From positions 2,144,987-2,208,986 of the forward strand of contig NZ_JAKJSC010000001.1 of assembly GCF_029029525.1 (NCBI RefSeq): DNA of 64,000 nt, written 5' to 3'. The stretch is from Labilibaculum sp. DW002. Its GTDB lineage: Bacteria > Bacteroidota > Bacteroidia > Bacteroidales > Marinifilaceae. A program made the translations under genes and the position numbers. This document shows, one piece after another, positions 44,832 to 52,356 of this stretch; the stretch's first letter is position 1, and every line of letters starts with the position of its first letter. The notes under the pieces are model-generated. The model did not search any database. It worked only from the letters and a program-made list of their open reading frames with translations, and had not been told where the DNA came from.

Positions 44832-46916
44832 ATGAATAGAAGTCAAATCTCACAATTTATATTCGTTTTCCTTTTTACTTTTGCAGGAGTACTTACTTCT
44901 TCTGCACAAAGCAATACAGAACAAAAAGGAGATCGCCTATACAATAACAAAGAATTTGCAGCCGCAATTCACTACTACGAAAAAGAATTAGAAAATTCGG
45001 ATAATCTAGCGGTAAAACGAAAACTGGTTTATTGTTATTTAAAAACCCTCAAAGATACCAAAGCAAACTTTTTACTTGAAAACATAGTAGCTTCGCCAAA
45101 TGTTGTTGCAGAAGATTATTTACTGTACGCAAATTTACTAAAGCGACTTCGAAATTACGAGAAGGCTAAGATTTGGTTTAAAAAATATGCAGAACTTAAT
45201 CCTGATGATAAAAACATAGATAAGCTAATTCTTTCTTGTGATTTAATAAATGAATTAGAAGACAAGCAATTATACTCAACAGAATCGGTGTCGATTAATT
45301 CACCCCAAGCTGATTTTGCTTCCGCCTTTTATAAAAATGGACTTGTGTTTGTTTCCGGCAGAAAAAATCAAACCTCGAGGGAAATTGATGGAAGATCGGG
45401 TGAATATTATTTAGACATGTATTTTGCTGAAAAATCTGGAGATCGTTTTCTTCAACCAGAATCTTTTTCCGATGAGTTCAATACAAAATATCATGAAGGA
45501 CCTGCATGTTTTAGTGCTAATGAAAAATTTATCTTCTTTACACGTAACAAAGGAAATTTAAACCTTGAAGGTAAATCGGAACTGAACCTGTATTCGGCAA
45601 GACACAACGGCAAAAAATGGGACAAGGCAGAGTTATTTCAATTCTCAGGTAAGAATTACTCTATGGCTCACCCAAGCATATCTCCTGATGGAAGAAATTT
45701 GTTTTTTATTTCGAATATGGATGGTGGCTACGGTGGAACCGATATATATGTCTGTAGAAAATTTGGCTTCGCATGGAGTCGACCAATTAATTGTGGCCCT
45801 TCGATAAATACCGATGGCAATGAAATGTTTCCTTTTATTGCAGAAGATGGTTATCTCTATTTTGCTTCCGATGGACACATTGGCTTTGGAGGATTGGATA
45901 TTTTCAAATCTATTTTCGAACAAAATGAATGGACCTATCCTGTTAATTTAGGACCTCCATTTAATACTTCAAAAGATGATTTTGGATATCTTATTGGTAA
46001 AAATAAAGACATTGGTTATTTTTCTTCTAGCAGAAATGGCAGCGATGATATTTTTGAATTTAAGCAAAACCCAGACAAGATTCATAGCCTAAGTGGAAGA
46101 TTAATTGCAAGTACAACCAAAGCAGGTTTAAAGGATGTAGAAGTTATATTAATGGAGAATTTATCGAAAGAAAAAACAACTCTTTCCGATGATAAAGGAC
46201 TCTTCACCTTCGATATATTTAAAGGGAAAAATTACAGCTTAATTGTTACCAAACCTGGGTTTAAAACCAAGCGTATTCTTTATTTTGCTCAAGACGATGA
46301 AAATACTCCAAAGCAATTAAACATTTCAATGGATACTACTCAGTGGGTTAAATTTAATGGAAACATTATCGATCAATTCTCTGCACGAGCTGTTAAAGAA
46401 GCAAGCGTTCAAATAATTAATCAAACTTACCGAAGTAATTCAGTCAGTATTTCTGACGAATATGGTGATTTCGAGCAAGATATTGATCCAAGTAAAAGCT
46501 ATGATATCATTATCCAAAAAGAAGGATATTTTACCAAAGTAATTAATAACTACAAGTACCAATCGGATAAATTTGAACAAATTGAATTGCAGAAATTCTC
46601 CACTAATCAAAACATGGAATTATATGCTGTAGAATTTGATCCAGGAGCATGGGAATTAAAGAAAAACACCATTCAGGAATTGAATAACCTAGCAGGCTTA
46701 TTGAAGGTAAACCCACATATTTCTGTTGAAATAAATGGTTTTACAGATCAAGATAAAGGAAAGAAAGAAAATAAAATACTTTGCGAAAAAAGAGCTAAAC
46801 TTGCAGCAGAGTATATCATTTCGAAGGGGATTACTGCAAATAGAGTACAATATAAATCTTCAGGATTTGATTCTGGACGATCTGCTCTTGTAGTAAAATT
46901 GATCGAGGCATTTTAA
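44832..46916 (+). CDS. OmpA-family TPR/PD40 protein, PorE-like
   Basis: 694 residues: signal peptide, TPR part (about 25-145), PD40 propeller (about 155-415; SPDGRNLFFISNMDGGYGGT), two carboxypeptidase-regulatory-like beta domains (about 420-590) and an OmpA C-terminal domain (about 595-694; INGFTDQDKGKKENKILCEK) that binds peptidoglycan. This is the PorE architecture, tying T9SS machinery to the cell wall. 4 bp after the PorP/SprF gene. Confidence 0.9.
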   Translation: MNRSQISQFIFVFLFTFAGVLTSSAQSNTEQKGDRLYNNKEFAAAIHYYEKELENSDNLAVKRKLVYCYLKTLKDTKANFLLENIVASPNVVAEDYLLYANLLKRLRNYEKAKIWFKKYAELNPDDKNIDKLILSCDLINELEDKQLYSTESVSINSPQADFASAFYKNGLVFVSGRKNQTSREIDGRSGEYYLDMYFAEKSGDRFLQPESFSDEFNTKYHEGPACFSANEKFIFFTRNKGNLNLEGKSELNLYSARHNGKKWDKAELFQFSGKNYSMAHPSISPDGRNLFFISNMDGGYGGTDIYVCRKFGFAWSRPINCGPSINTDGNEMFPFIAEDGYLYFASDGHIGFGGLDIFKSIFEQNEWTYPVNLGPPFNTSKDDFGYLIGKNKDIGYFSSSRNGSDDIFEFKQNPDKIHSLSGRLIASTTKAGLKDVEVILMENLSKEKTTLSDDKGLFTFDIFKGKNYSLIVTKPGFKTKRILYFAQDDENTPKQLNISMDTTQWVKFNGNIIDQFSARAVKEASVQIINQTYRSNSVSISDEYGDFEQDIDPSKSYDIIIQKEGYFTKVINNYKYQSDKFEQIELQKFSTNQNMELYAVEFDPGAWELKKNTIQELNNLAGLLKVNPHISVEINGFTDQDKGKKENKILCEKRAKLAAEYIISKGITANRVQYKSSGFDSGRSALVVKLIEAF

Positions 46917-46926
46917 ACACACAAGA

Positions 46927-47532
46927 ATGACAATCATTATAATTGCAATAACTGTCTTAATTTCAATGGCAGCTTTTAACAAGGTTGATCTTTTATACAA
47001 ATATCAGTTTAATGCTTATCAAGTATTAAAAAGGAATCAGTGGTATCGAATGCTAACCTATGGTTTTCTTCATGCCAATTGGGATCATCTGCTGGTTAAT
47101 ATGTTCGTACTATATTTTTTTGGTGATTCGTTGGAATATTATTTTTCGTATCATTTTGGGCAGCTGGGAGTATTGTATTTTATTCTGCTTTATATCGGAG
47201 CAATCATTTTCTCAACTCTCTACGATCTTAAAAAGCATCACGAACATTATCATTACAATGCTGTAGGAGCATCAGGAGCAACATCGGCAATCGTATTTGC
47301 AACGATCTTTTTTGCACCTTTACAGAGTATTTACTTCATGTTTTTCATTCCGATACCTGGAATTATTTTCGCCGCAGGTTACTTGTATTATTCGTATTAC
47401 ATGAGCAAGAAAAACATTGATAATATCGGACATAGTGCACATTTTTATGGTGCCCTTTTCGGATTTCTATTTCCGATCCTTATTAAACCCCAATTATTCT
47501 CCTTATTTTTGCAGCAGATTCTCAATTTTTAG
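46927..47532 (+). CDS. Rhomboid-family intramembrane serine protease
   Basis: 201 residues, six membrane helices. The catalytic Ser is in GASGATSAI (about 117-125) and the His in HSAHFYGALFGF (about 165-180). HANWDHLLVNMFVLYFFGD carries the HxxxN oxyanion motif. Cleaves membrane proteins within the bilayer. 10 bp after the OmpA gene, 3 bp before the HAD gene. Confidence 0.92.
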   Translation: MTIIIIAITVLISMAAFNKVDLLYKYQFNAYQVLKRNQWYRMLTYGFLHANWDHLLVNMFVLYFFGDSLEYYFSYHFGQLGVLYFILLYIGAIIFSTLYDLKKHHEHYHYNAVGASGATSAIVFATIFFAPLQSIYFMFFIPIPGIIFAAGYLYYSYYMSKKNIDNIGHSAHFYGALFGFLFPILIKPQLFSLFLQQILNF

Positions 47533-47535
47533 AAC

Positions 47536-48033
47536 ATGCAAAAGGCCCTTTTCCTTGATCGAGATGGTGTTATCAACTCAGATGAAGGACATTACTACAT
47601 TTACAAAACAGAAGATTTTAAAATTAATGAAGGAATCATTCCATCATTAAAAAAAATCACGCAAGCCGGTTATTTACTTTTTATTGTAACCAACCAAGGT
47701 GGTGTTGCGAAAGGAATTTATTCTGAACAAGACGTAAACAAGGTTCATGAATACCTACTTTCTATTTTGAAAAAAGAAGAAATTCAAATTGAAAAAATCT
47801 ATTTCTGTCCTCATCACGAAAGTGTAAGTAAATGTTCCTGTAGAAAACCAAGTCCGTTTTTTATTGAGCAAGCCATTACTGATTTTAATATCAGTAAAGA
47901 ACAATCGTATATGATTGGCGATAGCCCAAGAGATATTCAAGCTGCGGAAGCTGCAGGAATTAAAGGAATCAAAATTGATTCTAATGAAAATATCAGTGCT
48001 TATTGTGACCAGATTTTAAAAGGAGAAATATAG
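47536..48033 (+). CDS. gmhB: HAD phosphatase, GmhB-like
   Basis: 165 residues: motif I FLDRDGVIN (DxDGV), motif II IVTNQGGVAKG, the zinc-binding cysteines CPHHESVSKCSCRKPSP, and motif III/IV MIGDSPRDIQAA. This is the D-glycero-manno-heptose 1,7-bisphosphate 7-phosphatase/histidinol-phosphatase type. It may serve heptose for lipopolysaccharide core; no other heptose gene is near. Confidence 0.85.
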   Translation: MQKALFLDRDGVINSDEGHYYIYKTEDFKINEGIIPSLKKITQAGYLLFIVTNQGGVAKGIYSEQDVNKVHEYLLSILKKEEIQIEKIYFCPHHESVSKCSCRKPSPFFIEQAITDFNISKEQSYMIGDSPRDIQAAEAAGIKGIKIDSNENISAYCDQILKGEI

Positions 48034-48035
48034 TA

Positions 48036-48890
48036 ATGAGTACAATTCAAAACATTTGCTTCAACGGAAATATTTATCCAAAAAACGAATTGCTTTTCGG
48101 AGCCTCAAACCGTGCTTTTCGTTATGGTGATTCTCTTTTTGAAACCATTCATACCAATGGGACTGAAATACAATTTCTGTCGGAACATGTAGATCGCTTA
48201 TGCAAGGGAATGGATGCCTTAGAGATGACTATTCCTGCCGATTTTAAGGAAAAACTTAAAACTGACATCACTTTTTTAATCAACAAAAATAAAGCTTTTG
48301 CAGGCAATCGAATTCGTTTAAGTGTCTTTCGTAACGATGGTGGTTTGTATACGCCAACCGACAACACCATTTCTTATTTAATTGAAAGTTCACCTCTTGA
48401 AAATGATCATTACCATTTAAATAAAAAAGGACTAAAAATTGGCATTTACACGGACATGAAAAAATCGTATAATTTTCTGTCTAGATTCAAAACAGGTAAC
48501 TCTCTCCCATTTATTCTTGCTGGAAATTATCGTAAAAAAATGAAGTGGGATGAATGTATTCTTCTTAATGAAAAAGGAAATTTGGTGGAGAGTTTAAGTT
48601 CAAACCTATTTCTTGTTAGGAATGGAATTCTGCTTACCCCATCGATAGAGAGTGGTGGAATTTCTGGCATTATGAGAGAACAAATTATTGAATGTGCTTC
48701 TCAATTAAACATTACTGTTTTTGATGACTGTGATTTAACGACAGAAGATCTTTTAGAGGCAGATGAAATTTTTCTTACGAATGCTATATCGGGTATACAA
48801 TGGGTTGTGGCATTTCAAGAAAGAAGGTATTTTAACAAGACTTCTAAAATATTAATCGAAACCTTAAACGAAAAAGCCTTTCAATTCTAA
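48036..48890 (+). CDS. Class IV PLP-dependent aminotransferase
   Basis: 284 residues of fold-type IV (branched-chain aminotransferase / aminodeoxychorismate lyase / D-amino acid transaminase). RYGDSLFETIHTNG at the start; the PLP lysine is expected in SRFKTGNSLPFIL (about 150-162); ESLSSNLFLVRNG and SGISGIMREQIIE are conserved phosphate-binding parts. It could be PabC or IlvE; the branch cannot be decided here. It overlaps nothing and starts 2 bp after the HAD gene. Confidence 0.85.
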   Translation: MSTIQNICFNGNIYPKNELLFGASNRAFRYGDSLFETIHTNGTEIQFLSEHVDRLCKGMDALEMTIPADFKEKLKTDITFLINKNKAFAGNRIRLSVFRNDGGLYTPTDNTISYLIESSPLENDHYHLNKKGLKIGIYTDMKKSYNFLSRFKTGNSLPFILAGNYRKKMKWDECILLNEKGNLVESLSSNLFLVRNGILLTPSIESGGISGIMREQIIECASQLNITVFDDCDLTTEDLLEADEIFLTNAISGIQWVVAFQERRYFNKTSKILIETLNEKAFQF

Positions 48891-48903
48891 CAAAGTATGC
48901 TAA

Positions 48904-49494
48904 CTAATTTAATCCAGGATTTTCTGGAAAGTTAGACCACATTTTATAACGTCCGCCCATTTTTCGTAAAGATCGTTCCCATAGCTTTTCATTATTGCAA
49001 TTCATTACATCTTTAACATCAAGCTGACTCACCAGCCATGAATTTTCTTTTATCTCATCTTCAAGCTGTCCTGCACTCCACCCGGAATAACCTGCAAAAA
49101 AACGAACCTGATGAACTTCTATTTTTTTTAAGCTGATTAACTCCTTCAGAATTGCAAAATCTCCTCCCCAATACAAATTATCATAAATATGTATGCTCTG
49201 AGGTATTAATTCCGGTATAGTATGTATGTAATAAACTCTATTAGTATCCACTGGGCCACCAATAAACACATCACCATCAAAATGAGCAATATTTATTAGC
49301 ACCTCATTAACATTCAGATTAACTGGTTTATTCAATACAAAACCTACCGCTCCTTCATCCGAGAATTCAGTCAATAGAACTACCGATCGACTAAAATATC
49401 GACCTTCCAAAAATGGTTCCGCAATAAGCACCTTCCCCTTTCCAGGGATGATGTTATTATTTTCCATTCTAAAAAGGTCATCTGTTCCGTCCAC
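48904..49494 (-). CDS. YqgE/AlgH family protein
   Basis: 196 residues. GKVLIAEPFLEGRYFSRSVV, GAVGFVLNKP and FIGGPVDTNRVYYIH are the family's hallmarks, as is GYSGWSAGQLEDEIKENSWL. The biochemical role is unclear. The start at 49494 adds eight residues before the second Met at 49467, so the exact start is open. Convergent with the aminotransferase. Confidence 0.9.
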   Translation of the reverse strand: MDGTDDLFRMENNNIIPGKGKVLIAEPFLEGRYFSRSVVLLTEFSDEGAVGFVLNKPVNLNVNEVLINIAHFDGDVFIGGPVDTNRVYYIHTIPELIPQSIHIYDNLYWGGDFAILKELISLKKIEVHQVRFFAGYSGWSAGQLEDEIKENSWLVSQLDVKDVMNCNNEKLWERSLRKMGGRYKMWSNFPENPGLN

Positions 49495-49644
49495 GTTCTC
49501 ACATTTTAGTTCCTATTTCCAAAGTAACCAATTTTACCGATTAAAAAAAGAAATATTATACTGACAGAAGGACTTTCTATCCATAAATCGATTAGCATAA
49601 AGATTGCAAAATTATTATATTAGAGCTGCCTAAAACTAACTTGT

Positions 49645-51576
49645 ATGCCTAAAAACCACTTTTCCTCTCTACTTTTTATTGTATTTATTTTTCTGCCATT
49701 AATTAGTTTTTCATCCAACAATTCTAATCCTACTCTTCAAGTAGTACTCCCAAAAATTATTATTGCTGATATTCCCACTTCAATTGTTATTCCCATTGAA
49801 GGTAATACAGCAGATTTTATAGAGCAGGATAGCATTTGGCTTGATGTTAATAACATGCAAGTTTTGGCAGTAAAAGGCAATAAGCAATTTGAATTCGAAT
49901 ACATCTTTAAAACAAAAGAAAATGTAGCTTTCAAAATAGAGAATCGTTCTTTTTCAAAAGTTATTAATCCAATTCCACTATGGCTCTCCATACTTCCACC
50001 ACTCATCGCCATTTTAATGGCACTCTTTTTTAAAGAAGTTTTTTCAGCCTTATTTATTGGCTTATTTTCAGGAACATTAATCATTTTCTCTTATCAAGAA
50101 GCATCAATATTCTCAGCTTTTTTTAAGGCTATTTTTGCGATATCCGACACGTATATTCTACAATCTCTTGCCGATTCTGGTCATATCTCAATCATCTTAT
50201 TTTCGATGCTAATTGGTGCCATGGTTAATTTAATTACTAAAAATGGAGGAATGCAAGGTGTTGTAAATAAATTATCAAAATTTGCCAACAGCCGCAGATC
50301 AGGACAATTTGTAACTTGGTTTTTGGGGATTCTAATCTTTTTTGATGATTATGCTAACACTCTTGTGGTTGGAAATACCATGCGGCCTGTTACAGATCGA
50401 TTAAAAGTTTCAAGAGAAAAATTAGCTTATATTGTTGATTCAACTGCAGCACCAGTTGCTTCTATTGCCATGATTACAACGTGGATTGGTATTGAATTGA
50501 GCTACATTCAATCGGCTACCGTGCAAATTAACATTGACGAAAGTCCATACAGCATTTTCTTGCATTCTTTACCAACTAGATTTTATCCTTTCTTTACGCT
50601 GTTTTTTATTTTAATGCTAATTCTTCTCAAGAAAGACTTTGGCCCGATGTTAAAAGCAGAGAAAAAATGCCGACAGCAATTAAAAATAGAGGAAGAGACA
50701 AATAAACCATCTGCAGAATTACAAGATATTGAAATTGACAAGAGCATTCCGACAAGGTGGTACAATGCAGGAATACCGGTTTTCATAGTAATCTTCGGAA
50801 CTTTTGCAGGCTTGGTCTATACGGGCTGGGACACAACTATTTGGAATGATTCAAATCTCGCATTTAGCAAAAAACTATCACATATCATAGGTGCTTCAGA
50901 TTCATACCTTGCTTTATTGTGGTCTTCTTTATCAGCCGTTTTAGCAGCAGTAGCTTTAAGTCTTGGACAAAGAATACTAACACTTAGCAAAGCAGTAGAA
51001 GCATTGGTTAGTGGCTTTAAAACCATGTTAACCGCAATTCTAATATTGGTATTGGCATGGGCACTTGCTGACATTACGAAAGATATGCACACAGCAGATT
51101 TTATTTCAAATACATTAATTGCAACTAATGTTTCTCCTTATCTGCTGCCATCCTTAACATTTATACTCTCCGCACTCATAGCTTTTTCTACGGGATCATC
51201 TTGGGGAACGATGGCAATTTTATATCCACTTATTCTTCCAGCTTCTTGGGCACTCTGTCACTCAGCAGGAATGAATAACCTCGAAAGTATGGATATTTTC
51301 TACATCACTGTTTCAGCTATCCTTGCAGGTTCTGTATTGGGCGATCATTGTTCTCCTATCTCGGACACAACAATACTAAGTTCTTTGGCAAGTTCGTGCA
51401 ATCATATAGAACATGTTAGAACCCAATTGCCATATGCCTTAACCGTTGGAAGTATCGCCATTTTCGCAGGATTACTTCCTGCCGCCTATGGCGTATCATC
51501 GTGGATCTTAATTCCATTAGGTTTTATTCTACTATTCCTCATCGTGAAGTTCTTTGGAAAAAAACATGAAGAATAA
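49645..51576 (+). CDS. nhaC: NhaC-family Na+/H+ antiporter with periplasmic N-terminus
   Basis: 643 residues. A signal peptide (MPKNHFSSLLFIVFIFLPLI) and about 85 residues of Ig-like beta sequence precede the NhaC-type transporter, which has about 11 helices from 110 on: LFSGTLIIFSY, FFDDYANTLVVGN, IAMITTWIGIELSY, ALIAFSTGSSWGTMAILYPL and GDHCSPISDTTILSS. It exchanges Na+ or amino-type substrates for protons and fits the Na+ economy given by Nqr. The periplasmic N-terminal domain is an addition to the short NhaC form. Confidence 0.9.
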   Translation: MPKNHFSSLLFIVFIFLPLISFSSNNSNPTLQVVLPKIIIADIPTSIVIPIEGNTADFIEQDSIWLDVNNMQVLAVKGNKQFEFEYIFKTKENVAFKIENRSFSKVINPIPLWLSILPPLIAILMALFFKEVFSALFIGLFSGTLIIFSYQEASIFSAFFKAIFAISDTYILQSLADSGHISIILFSMLIGAMVNLITKNGGMQGVVNKLSKFANSRRSGQFVTWFLGILIFFDDYANTLVVGNTMRPVTDRLKVSREKLAYIVDSTAAPVASIAMITTWIGIELSYIQSATVQINIDESPYSIFLHSLPTRFYPFFTLFFILMLILLKKDFGPMLKAEKKCRQQLKIEEETNKPSAELQDIEIDKSIPTRWYNAGIPVFIVIFGTFAGLVYTGWDTTIWNDSNLAFSKKLSHIIGASDSYLALLWSSLSAVLAAVALSLGQRILTLSKAVEALVSGFKTMLTAILILVLAWALADITKDMHTADFISNTLIATNVSPYLLPSLTFILSALIAFSTGSSWGTMAILYPLILPASWALCHSAGMNNLESMDIFYITVSAILAGSVLGDHCSPISDTTILSSLASSCNHIEHVRTQLPYALTVGSIAIFAGLLPAAYGVSSWILIPLGFILLFLIVKFFGKKHEE

Positions 51577-51720
51577 AAAAGGCGTATCTGGGGAAGATAC
51601 ACCTAAAAACCTTTATATCGATTTGTTTATTATCTATTCGATAACGTACCACTAACCACAATGTATCAAATCAATACTTACTAAAAAGCTTATATCTTAA
51701 AGACAACATTAAAGTGAAAA
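51575..51720 (-). ncRNA. Candidate structured RNA c (diverged third unit)
   Basis: Minus-strand unit ending in a terminator: stem 51581-51589 with 51595-51603 (one mismatch), CCCC-type loop, then TTTTTT. The middle part TTTTTAGTAAGTATTGATT and CATTGTGGTTAG resembles the same place in unit b (TTTTTAGTTAGTGATTGTTA, CAATGTGGTAAT). The upstream flank 51722-51766 matches that of unit a. The hairpin overlaps the end of nhaC, which has no T run of its own on the plus strand. Confidence 0.4.
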
Positions 51721-51800
51721 AGGTGACTCTCGAAGCTCTATTTTTTCGTTTTTAACATCTTTTAACAGTCTGTTTAATTTTACTTAAACCTGTTTGATTT

Positions 51801-51980
51801 AAAAAAAAGAAGCCATCTCTTTCGAGATGGCCGTAACTCCTGTATATTTTGGAGCCCTTTAGAATTGATTTGTCAGTAGAATTACCACATTGCATCTAAC
51901 AATCACTAACTAAAAATATTCAAGATTCTCCCCTATAGATCCTCTTGAATAGTAACAAGACAGCTTAAAGCTGTTTTAGG
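51801..51980 (-). ncRNA. Candidate structured RNA b
   Basis: Minus strand, 5' to 3': ACAGCTTTAAGCTGT (51974-51960); stem ATTCAAGA/TCTTGAAT with loop CTATAGGGGAGA (51950-51918); TTAGTTAGTGATTGTTAG; CTAAAGGGCTCCAAAATATA with CAGGAGTTA; terminator GCCATCTC-GAAA-GAGATGGC followed by CTTCTTTTTTTT (51831-51801). Unit a has the same order; stems differ by paired changes, which supports RNA structure. No reading frame fits. Confidence 0.6.
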
Positions 51981-52079
51981 ATGAATGTAAATTAATTTAA
52001 TTCACATTTTATGTAAGTCTAGTAATGTTCCCTAACGACGTTGTTCTTTTTTAATTGTTGCATTGGCTCAAAAAAAATT

Positions 52080-52240
52080 AAGAAAAAGAAGTCATCTCTT
52101 TCGAGATGACTATAACTCCTATATATTTTGGAGCCCTTTAGAATTTAAAGGTTAGTTGAACCACCAAATACAACTAACAATTACAACTAAAAGTTCGAGT
52201 ATCTCCCCTACAGATTCTCTCGAACAGGACTATAACAGGT
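52080..52240 (-). ncRNA. Candidate structured RNA a
   Basis: Minus strand, 5' to 3': stem GTTCGAG/CTCGAAC (52225-52193) with loop containing CTGTAGGGGAGA; TTAGTTGTAATTGTTAG; CTAAAGGGCTCCAAAATATA with TAGGAGTTA; terminator GTCATCTC-GAAA-GAGATGAC followed by TTCTTTTTCTT (52110-52081). It is offset 279 bp from unit b. Against unit b two pairs in stem 1 and one pair in the terminator stem change on both sides. Confidence 0.6.
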
Positions 52241-52253
52241 GGAATTAAAAAAA

Positions 52254-52300
52254 GGGTGACAAGGCTCTAAACTTATTTCTCTTTTTAACATCTCTTAACA
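52254..52300. repeat. Repeated flank of RNA units (TGTTAARAGATGTTAAAAA)
   Basis: On the minus strand TGTTAAGAGATGTTAAAAAG ... AGAGC ... GTCACCC(T7). A second copy lies at 51722-51766 (TGTTAAAAGATGTTAAAAAC ... AGAGC ... GTCACC(T5)). Each lies just upstream of a candidate RNA (a and c), so it may contain their promoters. Confidence 0.5.
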
Positions 52301-52304
52301 AACA

Positions 52305-52331
52305 AGGCCGAATCTAAAAAAGATTCGGCCT
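52305..52331 (-). terminator. Terminator of the E1 gene
   Basis: An 11-bp stem AGGCCGAATCT/AGATTCGGCCT with a T-rich loop, 26 bp after the E1 stop; the following T run on the minus strand is short (TTGTTTGTT). Confidence 0.65.
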
Positions 52332-52356
52332 CAAGTTTTATAGGAATGCTGTTTTT

